DNA of 64,000 nt from an uncultured Alphaproteobacteria bacterium (lineage in GTDB: Bacteria; Pseudomonadota; Alphaproteobacteria; Caulobacterales; Caulobacteraceae). Shown in pieces: positions 23,083 to 31,521 of the stretch (its first letter is position 1; every line of letters begins with the position of its first letter). Location of the stretch: NCBI GenBank assembly GCA_903860975.1, contig CAIOSI010000027.1:1-64000 (forward strand). The letters are read 5' to 3'. The notes under the pieces are model-generated. The model was not told the origin of the DNA. It saw nothing but the letters and a program-made list of their open reading frames with translations, and ran no database searches. The position numbers were made by a program, and so were the translations under genes.

Positions 23083-23951
23083 GACAGTTCCTTTTGATCA
23101 AGGTGTCGCCAGGCGACGACCTGGTGGGTCTGTTCGCCGAGTTGTTCGATGCCGAACCGCATCTCGTCGCCGGCCTTCAGGTAGATCGGGTCGGGCTTGA
23201 TCCCTTCGCCGACGCCCGGCGGCGTGCCGGTGATCACCAGGTCCCCCGGATGCAGGGTGATGTAGCGGCTCACGTAGGCGATGATCTGAGGCACGTTGAA
23301 GATCATCGTTCGCGTGTTGCCGACCTGCCTGCGCACGCCGTTGACATAGAGATACATGGCCAGGTCATTCGCATTGGCGACTTCGTCGGCGGTGACGAGC
23401 CATGGGCCGACGGGGCAGAAGGTGTCGGCGCCCTTGCCCTTCGACCACTGGCTGCCGCGCTGCTTCTGGTTGAAGCGCTCCGAAAGGTCGTTGACCACGC
23501 AATAGCCAGCGATGTGGCCCGGCGCTTCGGCTTCGGTCACGTAGCGCGCGGTCTTGCCGATGAAGACGCCGAGCTCGAGTTCCCAGTCCGAATGCTCCGA
23601 GTCTTTCGGCAGCATGACATCGTCGTAGGGCCCGTTCAGGCTGGAGACGGACTTCAGGAAGGTCGCGGGTTCGGCCGGGATCGGCAGGTTCGCCTCGATG
23701 GCGTGGTCTTCGTAGTTGAGGCCGATCGCGACGATCTGGGGAATCCGGGCCACCGGCACGCCGAGCCGGACGTCGCCGCCGACCTCGGGCAGGGACTCCA
23801 AGTCCAGGCCGCTCAGCCTGTGGAGGCTTTCGCGCGACAGCTCCGCTGGCCCGAAATCGGAGATGACGCCGGACAGGTCACGCAGCTTTCCGGCCTTATC
23901 GTAGAGGCCCGGTTTCTCAGCGCCGCGAGGCCCGAAACGACATAACTTCAT
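23079..23951 (-). CDS. FAH-family hydrolase, probable 2,4-diketo-3-deoxy-L-rhamnonate/fuconate hydrolase
   Basis: 290 residues, a complete fumarylacetoacetate-hydrolase fold. Residues include AIGLNYEDHA, metal ligands in WELELGVFIG (ExE) and VVNDLSERFNQ (Asp), the GPWLVTADEV segment and LVITGTPPGVGEG. This matches the group often labelled ureidoglycolate lyase-like that cleaves 2,4-diketo-3-deoxy sugar acids to pyruvate and lactate. Preceding RhmD and following SDR genes give the L-rhamnonate route (dehydratase, dehydrogenase, hydrolase) in one operon. Confidence 0.88.
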   Translation of the reverse strand: MKLCRFGPRGAEKPGLYDKAGKLRDLSGVISDFGPAELSRESLHRLSGLDLESLPEVGGDVRLGVPVARIPQIVAIGLNYEDHAIEANLPIPAEPATFLKSVSSLNGPYDDVMLPKDSEHSDWELELGVFIGKTARYVTEAEAPGHIAGYCVVNDLSERFNQKQRGSQWSKGKGADTFCPVGPWLVTADEVANANDLAMYLYVNGVRRQVGNTRTMIFNVPQIIAYVSRYITLHPGDLVITGTPPGVGEGIKPDPIYLKAGDEMRFGIEQLGEQTHQVVAWRHLDQKELS

Positions 23952-23966
23952 GAGAATGCGGGCTCG

Positions 23967-25151
23967 TTAGTGTTCATAGGGCCTGGACAATTTGATGTCG
24001 GCGTTGAGCTCCACGCCGAAGCCCGGCTTATCGAGCGCCGAGACGCGCATCCGCCCGTTCTGCGGAACCGGCTCGCCGAGAAGCTGCGGCGCGAACATGG
24101 GCTGCACGCGGTCCGCCTCCGGAGCCATCATCAGGAACTCGGCGAAGGGGCTGTTCTGTCGCGTGACGACGAAATGGTAGCTGTAGACCGACGATCCGTG
24201 GGGGATGCACAGCACCGACCGCGCGTCCGCCAGGGCGGAGATCTTGATCAATTCCGTAAGGCCGCCACACCAGCCCACGTCGGGCTGGATGATGTCGCAG
24301 CACTCCATCTCGAGCAGCAGCCGGAAGCCCCATCGGGTAGCCTCGTGCTCCCCGGTGGAGACCAGCATGCCCGGGGGCGCCTGGGCGCGAAGATCGCGAT
24401 AGCTCCAGTAGTCGTCCGGCGGAAACGCTTCCTCCAGCCACTTCAGGCCCAGCTCGGTGGCTTTCAGCGACAGCCGCCGCGCGTAGTCCAGGTCGAGGCT
24501 CATCCAGCAATCGAGCATCAGCCAGAAGTCGTCGCCCACCCGCGCGCGCATATCCGCGAGCGCCGCGATGTTCTTCGCCAGCCCGGCCTCGCCCTCGGCT
24601 GGCCCGTGCTTCAGAGGCAGCTTGCCGCCGATGAAGCCGAGGTCCTTGGCGATGTCGGGACGCACGCCGGTCGCATAGAACTGGATCTCGTCGCGCACGG
24701 CGCCGCCCAGCAGTTCGTGCACGGGCTCGTCGCGCAGCTTGCCGATCAGGTCCCAGAGGGCCAGGTCGATGACGCTGATGGTGTTGAGCACCAGGCCCTT
24801 GCGGCCGTAGTGCAGCGTCGAAAGGAACATCTGGTCCCAGATCTTCTCGACGTGGCCGGGGTCGGCGCCTTCGAGAAACCGGCTCAGATGCTTTTCCACA
24901 ATCCAGGCGGCGGGCTCCCCGCCGGTGGTGACGGCGAAGCCCGTCACGCCGTTCTCCGCCTCGATCTCGACAATCAGGGTGCCGAGCACACCGAGGCCGA
25001 ACTTCTGCCGGCTCTGGCGATAGCCTTCGTACTTGGCCATCGGGCTGGCGATGTGATCGTCGATCCAGTGCGGCCCGGGCTGGTCGGCGTAGTCAGCCCC
25101 ACCGCCACGCACGGTGAAGGCCCGGACATGCTTGATCTTGCTGAGGCCCAT
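23967..25151 (-). CDS. rhmD: L-rhamnonate dehydratase, RhmD type
   Basis: 394 residues from the ATG giving [16 protein letters not shown]; an upstream TTG is less likely. The sequence carries many blocks I recognise from Rhm[96 protein letters not shown], and [11 protein letters not shown]. The reaction is L-rhamnonate to 2-keto-3-deoxy-L-rhamnonate plus water, with Mg2+ held by the Asp (LDCW), Glu (EEAFPP) and Glu (GEHE) residues. It is first in the operon with the FAH hydrolase, SDR and esterase. The 290-bp gap to the divergent operon holds the operator at 25371. Confidence 0.92.
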   Translation of the reverse strand: MGLSKIKHVRAFTVRGGGADYADQPGPHWIDDHIASPMAKYEGYRQSRQKFGLGVLGTLIVEIEAENGVTGFAVTTGGEPAAWIVEKHLSRFLEGADPGHVEKIWDQMFLSTLHYGRKGLVLNTISVIDLALWDLIGKLRDEPVHELLGGAVRDEIQFYATGVRPDIAKDLGFIGGKLPLKHGPAEGEAGLAKNIAALADMRARVGDDFWLMLDCWMSLDLDYARRLSLKATELGLKWLEEAFPPDDYWSYRDLRAQAPPGMLVSTGEHEATRWGFRLLLEMECCDIIQPDVGWCGGLTELIKISALADARSVLCIPHGSSVYSYHFVVTRQNSPFAEFLMMAPEADRVQPMFAPQLLGEPVPQNGRMRVSALDKPGFGVELNADIKLSRPYEH

Positions 25152-25370
25152 TCCCGCCCGAACTCCTCGTTTTTCCGCCCGTGCGGGCCCGGCGGGGACG
25201 GGCTGCCGCTTGGACAAGATTATCTTACAATCTGAGACAAAGAGTTAGACTGTGGGAATAAACGCGTCAATGTCGTGAGGCGACGGCGGGCGCTCCCTGT
25301 TTCCAGGCGCGGAGGCGGCGAACGCAGCGGGGCGGCTGGCGCCTTGACTCCGGGCGCCGTTCAGCAAGAA

Positions 25371-25384
25371 TGGAAACGTTTCCA
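25371..25384. promoter_or_regulatory. LacI-type operator, perfect TGGAAACGTTTCCA
   Basis: Perfect palindrome 58 bp upstream of the DapA-like gene (plus) and 220 bp upstream of rhmD (minus). Control of the plus-strand operon is likely; control of rhmD is possible. Confidence 0.82.
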
Positions 25385-25441
25385 CAAATGCCTCGGCTTT
25401 GACGGATCGTCGAAGCTGGCGTCCCCGGTGCTGGAGGCCCC

Positions 25442-26338
25442 ATGACTGCGGATCGGATCGAAGGCGTCGTGCCGATCCTGCTTTCGCCGTTCCTCGACGA
25501 CGGGCGCCTCGATGTCGAAAGCATGGAGCGTCAGGTCGAGTTCAACCTGGCGGCGGGCGTGCACGGTCTTGGTCTCGCGATCGGATCGGAGATGTTCAAA
25601 TTCAACGAGGCCGAACGCGGCGAGATCATCTCGGTCACCGCCGCGGCGATCAACAAGCGCACGCCGCTGATCGTCAATGTAAGCGCGGCAGGGTCGGACC
25701 TCGCCGCCCACTACGCGAAGCTCGCTGAGCAGCAGGGGGCGGATGTCCTGATGATCTATCCCCCGACCTTTCTGCCGGCCGGGGTTGAAGAGATCGTCGA
25801 CTACTATGGCCGCATCGCCCGGGCGGTCGGAATTCCGATCGTCCTCCAGGACGTGGTCCAGGCGCCGATCTCGGCGGCGGTGGCGCTGCGGATCGCCGAC
25901 GCCTGCGAGAACGTGAAGTACATCAAGGTGGAATCCACCCCGGTCACGGCGAAGGTCGCGGCCATGAAGGCCGCGGCGGGAGACCGGCTCACGGTCTTCG
26001 GCGGCGCCGGCGGCGGCTATTTCATCGAGGAGATGCGGCGTGGAGCGAGGGGCACAATGCCGTTCTCCACCCAGCCGTCGGAATTCCTGGAGGTCTGGAG
26101 CCTGTTCCAGGCCGGCGACCAGGCCCGAGCGCGGCAGGTCTTCGATTCCCGCATCATGGCGGTCAACCGCTTGGCGCTGCAGGAGGCGGATGTCTTCTAC
26201 CACCTCCACAAGCGGCTGTTCGTGCGCATGGGCGTCTTCACCACCGCCCATGTGCGCAGTCCGACGATGGTCCTCGACGAAGCCACGCGCTGGGAGATCG
26301 AGGACATCATCGACGGCATCCTGGCCAGGGGGGCATAG
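25442..26338 (+). CDS. DapA-family aldolase/dehydratase for 2-keto-3-deoxy sugar acids
   Basis: 298 residues with a dihydrodipicolinate-synthase-type barrel. The Schiff-base lysine is Lys162 (VKYIKVES) and the pyruvate-binding loop is GSEMFKFNEAER. The tyrosine usually found in the YNxP motif of DHDPS and aldolases is absent; the equivalent strand reads IVLQDVVQAP, which resembles 2-keto-3-deoxy-acid dehydratases of the family more than aldolases, from memory. It could cleave 2-keto-3-deoxy-L-fuconate to pyruvate and lactaldehyde, or dehydrate a pentonate. First gene of a three-gene operon with an aldo/keto reductase and a lactonase. Confidence 0.82.
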   Translation: MTADRIEGVVPILLSPFLDDGRLDVESMERQVEFNLAAGVHGLGLAIGSEMFKFNEAERGEIISVTAAAINKRTPLIVNVSAAGSDLAAHYAKLAEQQGADVLMIYPPTFLPAGVEEIVDYYGRIARAVGIPIVLQDVVQAPISAAVALRIADACENVKYIKVESTPVTAKVAAMKAAAGDRLTVFGGAGGGYFIEEMRRGARGTMPFSTQPSEFLEVWSLFQAGDQARARQVFDSRIMAVNRLALQEADVFYHLHKRLFVRMGVFTTAHVRSPTMVLDEATRWEIEDIIDGILARGA

Positions 26339-26341
26339 CCG

Positions 26342-27370
26342 ATGGAACCCTTCAGGACACGTCAGCTGGGTAAGACCTCCGTCTTCCTGCCGCAGTTCGG
26401 CTTCGGCGGCGCGGGTCTTGGCAATCTGTTCGACGATATCGCTGAGCCGACGGCGGATGAGACGCTTGCTGCGGCGTGGGATGAGGGCGTCAGGTACTAC
26501 GACACCTCGCCGTGGTACGGCCGTGGCCTTAGCGAGCACCGGTTCGGCCGGGCGCTATATCGCAAGCCGCGGGACGAATTCATCCTCTCGACCAAAGTCG
26601 GACGCCTGTTCAGCGCGCCGCAAGACATAGGCGCCTTCGCCGCCAGCGAGCGCGCCTGGCGGCACGGTCTCGAATTCGAACACCGCCACGACTACTCCTA
26701 CGAGGGCGTGATGCGCTCGTTCGAGGACAGCCTTCAGCGGCTTCGTCTCAACCGCATCGATCTGCTCATCATCCACGACCTGGACTCGCTGGTCCTGGGG
26801 TCGGAGCGGCTGGTCGATGCGCATCTCAATCAGCTCGCCACCGGCGGCATCATGGCGCTTCAGGACCTGAAGGCGGCGGGGAAGATCAAGGCCATCGGCG
26901 CCGGGGTGAACCAGACAGGCACCATCGCCAAGTTCCTGGATGTCCTCGATCTCGACTTCTTCCTGGTGGCGCTGCCCTACACCCTGGCCGAACAGCCCGT
27001 ACTCGAGTCCGAGTTTCCGCTCTGCGAGAAGCGCGGCGTTGGCGTGATCATCGGCGCGGTCTTCGCGTCGGGAATCCTGGCGACCGGCGCCGTTCCCGGG
27101 GCTCACCTCAACTACCGCGATCCGACGGCCGAGGAGGCCGACCGCATCCGGCGGATCGAAGCGGTGTGCCGGAAGTTTGAGACGCCGCTCGCCGCGGCGG
27201 CGCTGCAGTTCACCCTGCATCATCCGGTGGTCGCCTCGATCATCCCGGGCGCGATCGACCCGTCGCACTTGACGCGGAACCTCGAGCTCTTTCGCCACGA
27301 CACGCCGGTGGAGCTGTGGGCCGAGCTGAAACAACAGGGCCTGCTGCGGGGCGACGCGCCCACGCCCTGA
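26342..27370 (+). CDS. Aldo/keto reductase, D-threo-aldose (L-fucose) 1-dehydrogenase type
   Basis: 342 residues with the AKR catalytic tetrad Asp54 (YYDTSP), Tyr59 (WYGRGLSE), Lys85 (STKVGR) and His145 (IIHDLD). The overall sequence, especially LPQFGFGGAGLGNLFDDI, fits D-threo-aldose 1-dehydrogenases, which oxidise L-fucose and D-arabinose to lactones. It starts three bases after the DapA-like gene. The lactonase gene follows, so the first two pathway steps sit together. A diverged paralogue lies at 58231-59223. Confidence 0.88.
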   Translation: MEPFRTRQLGKTSVFLPQFGFGGAGLGNLFDDIAEPTADETLAAAWDEGVRYYDTSPWYGRGLSEHRFGRALYRKPRDEFILSTKVGRLFSAPQDIGAFAASERAWRHGLEFEHRHDYSYEGVMRSFEDSLQRLRLNRIDLLIIHDLDSLVLGSERLVDAHLNQLATGGIMALQDLKAAGKIKAIGAGVNQTGTIAKFLDVLDLDFFLVALPYTLAEQPVLESEFPLCEKRGVGVIIGAVFASGILATGAVPGAHLNYRDPTAEEADRIRRIEAVCRKFETPLAAAALQFTLHHPVVASIIPGAIDPSHLTRNLELFRHDTPVELWAELKQQGLLRGDAPTP

Positions 27371-27418
27371 CCCGGCGCCTCACAGGGAGCGTGGCCTGCA
27401 GACAAGGGGGAGAAGACC

Positions 27419-28306
27419 ATGTCGCCGCTGAGGATTATCGACCCGCACATCCACCTGTGGGACCTGTCGAGCGGGCTCTATCCGCATTTCGAAACGCCGT
27501 CGGTTTCCTTCATTGGCGACAACACCGCGATCGCGCGAAGCTATCTGCTGCCTGAGTTCCTGGAAGAGGGTGAGGGCAGCGTCGTCATCGAGGGCGCGGT
27601 CCACGTCGAGGCGCTGCCCACCGACGCCTTGCGTGAGCTGGAAGTCCTCCAGCAGGTCGCCTCGAGCGCGCCCATCCCGATCGGGGTCATCTCCGGCGGA
27701 GACCTTACCGATCCCCAGTTCGGCGCCTTCCTCGATCGGTGCGAGGCGTCCCCCGCCTTTCGCGGGGTGCGTCAGGTCCTCAATCGTCACCCGGTGGCGG
27801 AGTTCAACTATGTCGCCACCGACTTCATGGCGGATCCCCAGTTTTCGAAGGGCCTGATCGAGCTCGGCCGACGAGGCGGTGTCTTCGACCTGCAGATCTA
27901 TCCGCACCAGATGGACGCCGCCGCGCGGCAGGCGGCCGACGCGGGCGGGACGCAGATCGTGCTCAACCACGCCGGCATGTGGGTCGATCGCAATGGGGCC
28001 GGCTGGCGGCAATACAAGCAGGGCCTGAGGACACTGGCGGCCGAGCCCAACGTTACGGTCAAGATCAGCGGTCTCGGCATGTTCGACCTGGACTGGACGA
28101 CGGAAAGCATCCGACCGCTGGTCCTCGAGACGTTTGAGGCCTTCGGCCCCGAGCGGTCCATGTTCGCGTCGAACTTCCCGGTCGACAAACTCTTCTCAAG
28201 CTATGCGGCCGTCTGGACCGCCTTCGACGCCATCACCTCCGATCTCTCGGAAGGCGATCGGGCCCAACTCTTCCGAGGGACGGCCAAACGCGTCTACCGC
28301 CTGTAG
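27419..28306 (+). CDS. Amidohydrolase-family lactonase (L-fucono/L-rhamnono-lactonase type)
   Basis: 295 residues of the COG3618-type amidohydrolase-2 family. Metal site DPHIHLWD at the N-terminus, LNHAGMW on a central strand, and FASNFPVDKL near the C-terminus, where many relatives have GSDWP or GSNFPVDR. Enzymes of this group hydrolyse sugar lactones to aldonates. It follows the aldo/keto reductase that would make the lactone. It differs from the second lactonase at 50793 in length and in the C-terminal motif, suggesting a different lactone. Confidence 0.85.
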   Translation: MSPLRIIDPHIHLWDLSSGLYPHFETPSVSFIGDNTAIARSYLLPEFLEEGEGSVVIEGAVHVEALPTDALRELEVLQQVASSAPIPIGVISGGDLTDPQFGAFLDRCEASPAFRGVRQVLNRHPVAEFNYVATDFMADPQFSKGLIELGRRGGVFDLQIYPHQMDAAARQAADAGGTQIVLNHAGMWVDRNGAGWRQYKQGLRTLAAEPNVTVKISGLGMFDLDWTTESIRPLVLETFEAFGPERSMFASNFPVDKLFSSYAAVWTAFDAITSDLSEGDRAQLFRGTAKRVYRL

Positions 28307-28312
28307 CCGCCG

Positions 28313-29356
28313 TCAGTTGTGGATATCCAGCGCGCGCCGCAGGGCGTCGTACAGGTCCGCCTCGTAGAGCTTTGAGATCGCGGCGCCGGGCGCGAGCATG
28401 TTGAAGCCGTGGTAACCGCCCCGGAAGACGTGGAGCTCCACCGGAACGCCGGCCTCGATCAGCCGGTGCGCATAGGTGACGTCCTCCTCCACGAAGAGAT
28501 CGATGTCGCCCACGGCGATGTAGGCGGGCGGCAAGCCGGCAAGGGTCTTTGTGCGCGCGGGCACGGCTTCGGTCGGGACCTTGTCGGTCCCTGGCTCCAT
28601 GCCCAGGAACGCACGCCAGCCGAGACGGTTGTTCGGGGCGGTCCAGACGAACCGCCCGGCATAGGGTGCCGCCGGCCTGGTCGAGCCGGTGCGGTCGTCC
28701 AGCATCGGATAGAGCAGCACCTGATAGGCCAGCGGGATCTCGCCGCGCCGGCGGGCTTCCAGGGCCAGCAGCGCGGCGTGCCCGCCGCCGGCGCTTTCAC
28801 CCATCACCGCAAGCCGCTTGCGATCGACGCCCAGTTCGGAGGCGTGGTCGTAGAGCCATTTCAGGCCGGCGTAGTTGTCCGCCACCGAGCCCTTGTAGGT
28901 CGTCTCGGGCGCCAGCCGGTAGTCGACGGAGACGATCGTCACGTCGAGGGCTTTGGCGATCGGCTGAATGAGCCACAGATACTGCTTCGCCGAGCCCAGC
29001 ACATAGCCGCCGCCATGGGTGTGGAGGATGCCGGGCCGCGACGCGCCGGGCTTGGCATTCACGACAAAGATCGAGACGTCCGGCTGACCCTCCAGGCCCC
29101 TGATCGTCTTCTCGAAGAAGGGAGGATCCTGAGCGGGCGTCGGTGGGGGCGGTAGTGCACGGGCTTTCTTCACCAGCTCATCGGTGAGCACGGTGGGGCG
29201 GTTCGCCAGCGCGCGAAGTTGCGGATCGACGTGCTGCAGGGCGTCGGCCGGAAGGGCGGCCTGGGCATGGGCCCTGTGGCCAGGCGCGGCGGCGATCAGC
29301 AGGGCCAGGAGGAGCGCTACCGACCGTCCAGCGCGGCCTAGGGTGAAGGTGGTCAT
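28313..29356 (-). CDS. Alpha/beta hydrolase, HSL-type esterase, exported
   Basis: 347 residues with a signal peptide (VALLLALLIAAAPGHRAHA). HSL motifs HTHGGGYV, GESAGGGHA, and the late acid/His (GDIDLFVEED, GGYHGFNM). It is a paralogue of the cytoplasmic esterase at 21278-22258. It lies 14 bp downstream of the L-fuconate dehydratase gene on the same strand, so the two are probably co-transcribed. An exported esterase next to deoxysugar genes could remove acyl groups from the sugar or polymer before uptake; this is inference. Confidence 0.87.
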   Translation of the reverse strand: MTTFTLGRAGRSVALLLALLIAAAPGHRAHAQAALPADALQHVDPQLRALANRPTVLTDELVKKARALPPPPTPAQDPPFFEKTIRGLEGQPDVSIFVVNAKPGASRPGILHTHGGGYVLGSAKQYLWLIQPIAKALDVTIVSVDYRLAPETTYKGSVADNYAGLKWLYDHASELGVDRKRLAVMGESAGGGHAALLALEARRRGEIPLAYQVLLYPMLDDRTGSTRPAAPYAGRFVWTAPNNRLGWRAFLGMEPGTDKVPTEAVPARTKTLAGLPPAYIAVGDIDLFVEEDVTYAHRLIEAGVPVELHVFRGGYHGFNMLAPGAAISKLYEADLYDALRRALDIHN

Positions 29357-29370
29357 TGTGTGGGCCCTCC

Positions 29371-30687
29371 TCAGGCGCTCTGGCCGGCCTTGTCGGGTCG
29401 GAAGGTGTAGTGCGCGACGGAGTCCGCCTTCATCTCCGAGCTGAAGCCGGGCGAAAGCGGGGCGCGATAGCGTCCCCGTTCCATGGTGATCGGATCGACG
29501 AAGTGCTCATGCAGGTGCCCTGCGTGCTCGGTCATCGCCTCGTCCCAGGCGCCGCTGACGGCGATGAAGTCGATCATCGAGACGTGCTGGACCAGCTCGC
29601 AAAGGCCCACGCCGCCCGCATGCGGGCAGACCGGCTTCCCAAATTTGGCGGCGAGCAGCAGGACCGCCAGCGCCTCATTAAGCCCGCCGAGGCGGCAGAC
29701 ATCGACCTGCACGACATCCATCCCATCCGCCTGCAGGAACTGTTTGAACATGACCCGGTTGTGGGCGTGCTCGCCCGTCGCGACACGTGTGGGGCGCACC
29801 GCCTTGGCGACGCGGGCGTGACCCAGGATATCGTCGGGGCTCAGGGGCTCCTCGATCCACCAGGGCCGGAATTCGGCCAGCGCATTGGTCCATTCGATCG
29901 CCTGGTCGACCTCCCAGACCTGGTTGGCGTCGATCATGAAGCGCCGCGCGGGCCCGATCTCCTCGCGGATCAGGGCGCAGCGGCGGATGTCCTCGTCCAG
30001 GTCGCGCCCGACCTTGATCTTGAAGCTCTCCCAGCCCTCCGCGAGGTACTGGCGGCAAAGGCGGCGCAGCTTTTCGTCCTCATAGCCGAGCCAGCCGACC
30101 GAGGTCGTGTAGGCCGGATAGCCCTCGGCCAGCAGACGCGCCTCGCGCGCCGCCTTTCCCGGCGCCTGGCGCCGCAGGATCTCGAGCGCTTCGGCCGGTG
30201 TGAGCGCATCGTGGATGTGGCGGAAGTCGATCAGCGAGACGAATTCCCCGGGCGACAGATCGGCGACGAGCTTCCACACCGGCTTGCCCTCGGCCTTGGC
30301 CCAGAGGTCCCAGATGGCGTTGATCACCGCCGCCAGGCCGAGATGGATGACGCCCTTTTCCGGACCCACCCACCGCAGCTGGCTCTCGCCGGCGAGTTCG
30401 CGCCAGAAGCCGCCCATGTTCGCGATGATGTCGTCGAGCCGTCGGCCCAGGACAAACGGCTTGAACGCCTCGATGGCCGCCACACAAAGCTCGTTGCCGC
30501 GGCCTATGGTGAAGGTGAGGCCGTGCCCCGTAGCGCCTTCCCGGGTTTCCAGAACCACATAGGCGGCTGAATAGTCGGGGTCCGGGTTCATGGCGTCGGA
30601 GCCGTCCAGGAATTCCGATGTCGGAAAGCGGACGTCGGAAACGCGCAGGTCGACAATCGTCAGGGATTTTCTCATACGTAAGTCCAT
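29371..30687 (-). CDS. L-fuconate dehydratase
   Basis: 438 residues. Blocks typical of L-fuconate dehydratase are present: VRFPTSEFLDGSDAMNPDPD, YSAAYVVLET, LTFTIGRGNELC, WDLWAKAEGKPVWKL, ESFKIKVG (catalytic Lys), FMIDANQVW (Asp), WWIEEPLSPDD (Glu), ATGEHAHNR (Glu) and CPHAGGVGLCE (His). It converts L-fuconate to 2-keto-3-deoxy-L-fuconate. It is divergent from an SDR gene that fits the next step. No LacI-type palindrome lies in the shared intergenic region, unlike most operons here. A second possible start is the ATG four codons in. Confidence 0.93.
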   Translation of the reverse strand: MDLRMRKSLTIVDLRVSDVRFPTSEFLDGSDAMNPDPDYSAAYVVLETREGATGHGLTFTIGRGNELCVAAIEAFKPFVLGRRLDDIIANMGGFWRELAGESQLRWVGPEKGVIHLGLAAVINAIWDLWAKAEGKPVWKLVADLSPGEFVSLIDFRHIHDALTPAEALEILRRQAPGKAAREARLLAEGYPAYTTSVGWLGYEDEKLRRLCRQYLAEGWESFKIKVGRDLDEDIRRCALIREEIGPARRFMIDANQVWEVDQAIEWTNALAEFRPWWIEEPLSPDDILGHARVAKAVRPTRVATGEHAHNRVMFKQFLQADGMDVVQVDVCRLGGLNEALAVLLLAAKFGKPVCPHAGGVGLCELVQHVSMIDFIAVSGAWDEAMTEHAGHLHEHFVDPITMERGRYRAPLSPGFSSEMKADSVAHYTFRPDKAGQSA

Positions 30688-30776
30688 CTTGTGAGCGTAA
30701 CATTCATCATGTGGGAATTCAGCACCAGGAGATAGTTCAGCCGATCTCCCAGGCGTGCAACGGAAAGCGAGGGCCG

Positions 30777-31514
30777 ATGCGGCTCCAAAATAAGAGGGCG
30801 CTCGTCACCGCCGCGGGCGCGGGGATTGGCCGCTCGGTCGCGCTGGCCCTGGCGCGGGAAGGCGCACAGGTGACCGCAGCCGACATTGACGAGGCGGCGC
30901 TGGCGCGGCTCGGCGCGGCGGAAGCTTCCCTTTGCACTGAGGTGCTGGACGTCACCGACCTCAGCGCCATCGACGCGCTGCACGCGCGCCGCCCGGGGTT
31001 CGACGTCATCGTCAACGCGGTTGGCTACGTGCACCATGGAACGATCCTCGAATGCGACGAGGGTGATTGGTCGCGGTCGATCGAGCTCAACCTCACGTCC
31101 ATGTACCGCGTCATCCGCGCGTGGCTTCCGGACATGGTCGCCGCCGGCGGCGGATCCATCGTCAACATCGCCTCGGTGGCGTCGAGCATCCGCGGCGTGC
31201 CAAACCGCTTTGTGTATGGCGCGACGAAGGCGGGGGTCATCGGCCTGACCAAGGCGGTCGCGGCGGATTTCGTCTCCGCGGGCGTCCGGTGCAATGCCAT
31301 CTGCCCCGGCACCGTGGACTCACCGTCCCTGGCGCAGAGGCTGCGCGATACCGGCGACGAGGCCGCAGCGCGCGCCGCCTTCGTCGCGCGCCAGCCTATG
31401 GGACGGATCGGACGACCCGAAGAGATTGCGGCGCTCGCGGCCCATCTCGCCAGCGACGAAGCCGCCTTCACGACCGGCGCCATCCACGTCATCGACGGGG
31501 GGTGGACGATGTGA
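30777..31514 (+). CDS. SDR dehydrogenase, probable 2-keto-3-deoxy-L-fuconate dehydrogenase
   Basis: 245 residues from the ATG behind GCGAGGG, giving MRLQNKRALVTAAGAGIGRS. The NAD site (TAAGAGIGRS), NAVGYVHHGTILECDE, ASVASSIRGVPNRFVYGATK (catalytic Ser/Tyr/Lys) and NAICPGTVDSPSL closely fit 2-keto-3-deoxy-L-fuconate dehydrogenase of the non-phosphorylative L-fucose pathway. The product would go to the FAH hydrolase at 23079. It is divergent from the L-fuconate dehydratase gene and convergent with the tricorn gene. Confidence 0.88.
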   Translation: MRLQNKRALVTAAGAGIGRSVALALAREGAQVTAADIDEAALARLGAAEASLCTEVLDVTDLSAIDALHARRPGFDVIVNAVGYVHHGTILECDEGDWSRSIELNLTSMYRVIRAWLPDMVAAGGGSIVNIASVASSIRGVPNRFVYGATKAGVIGLTKAVAADFVSAGVRCNAICPGTVDSPSLAQRLRDTGDEAAARAAFVARQPMGRIGRPEEIAALAAHLASDEAAFTTGAIHVIDGGWTM

Positions 31515-31521
31515 AGGCGCA

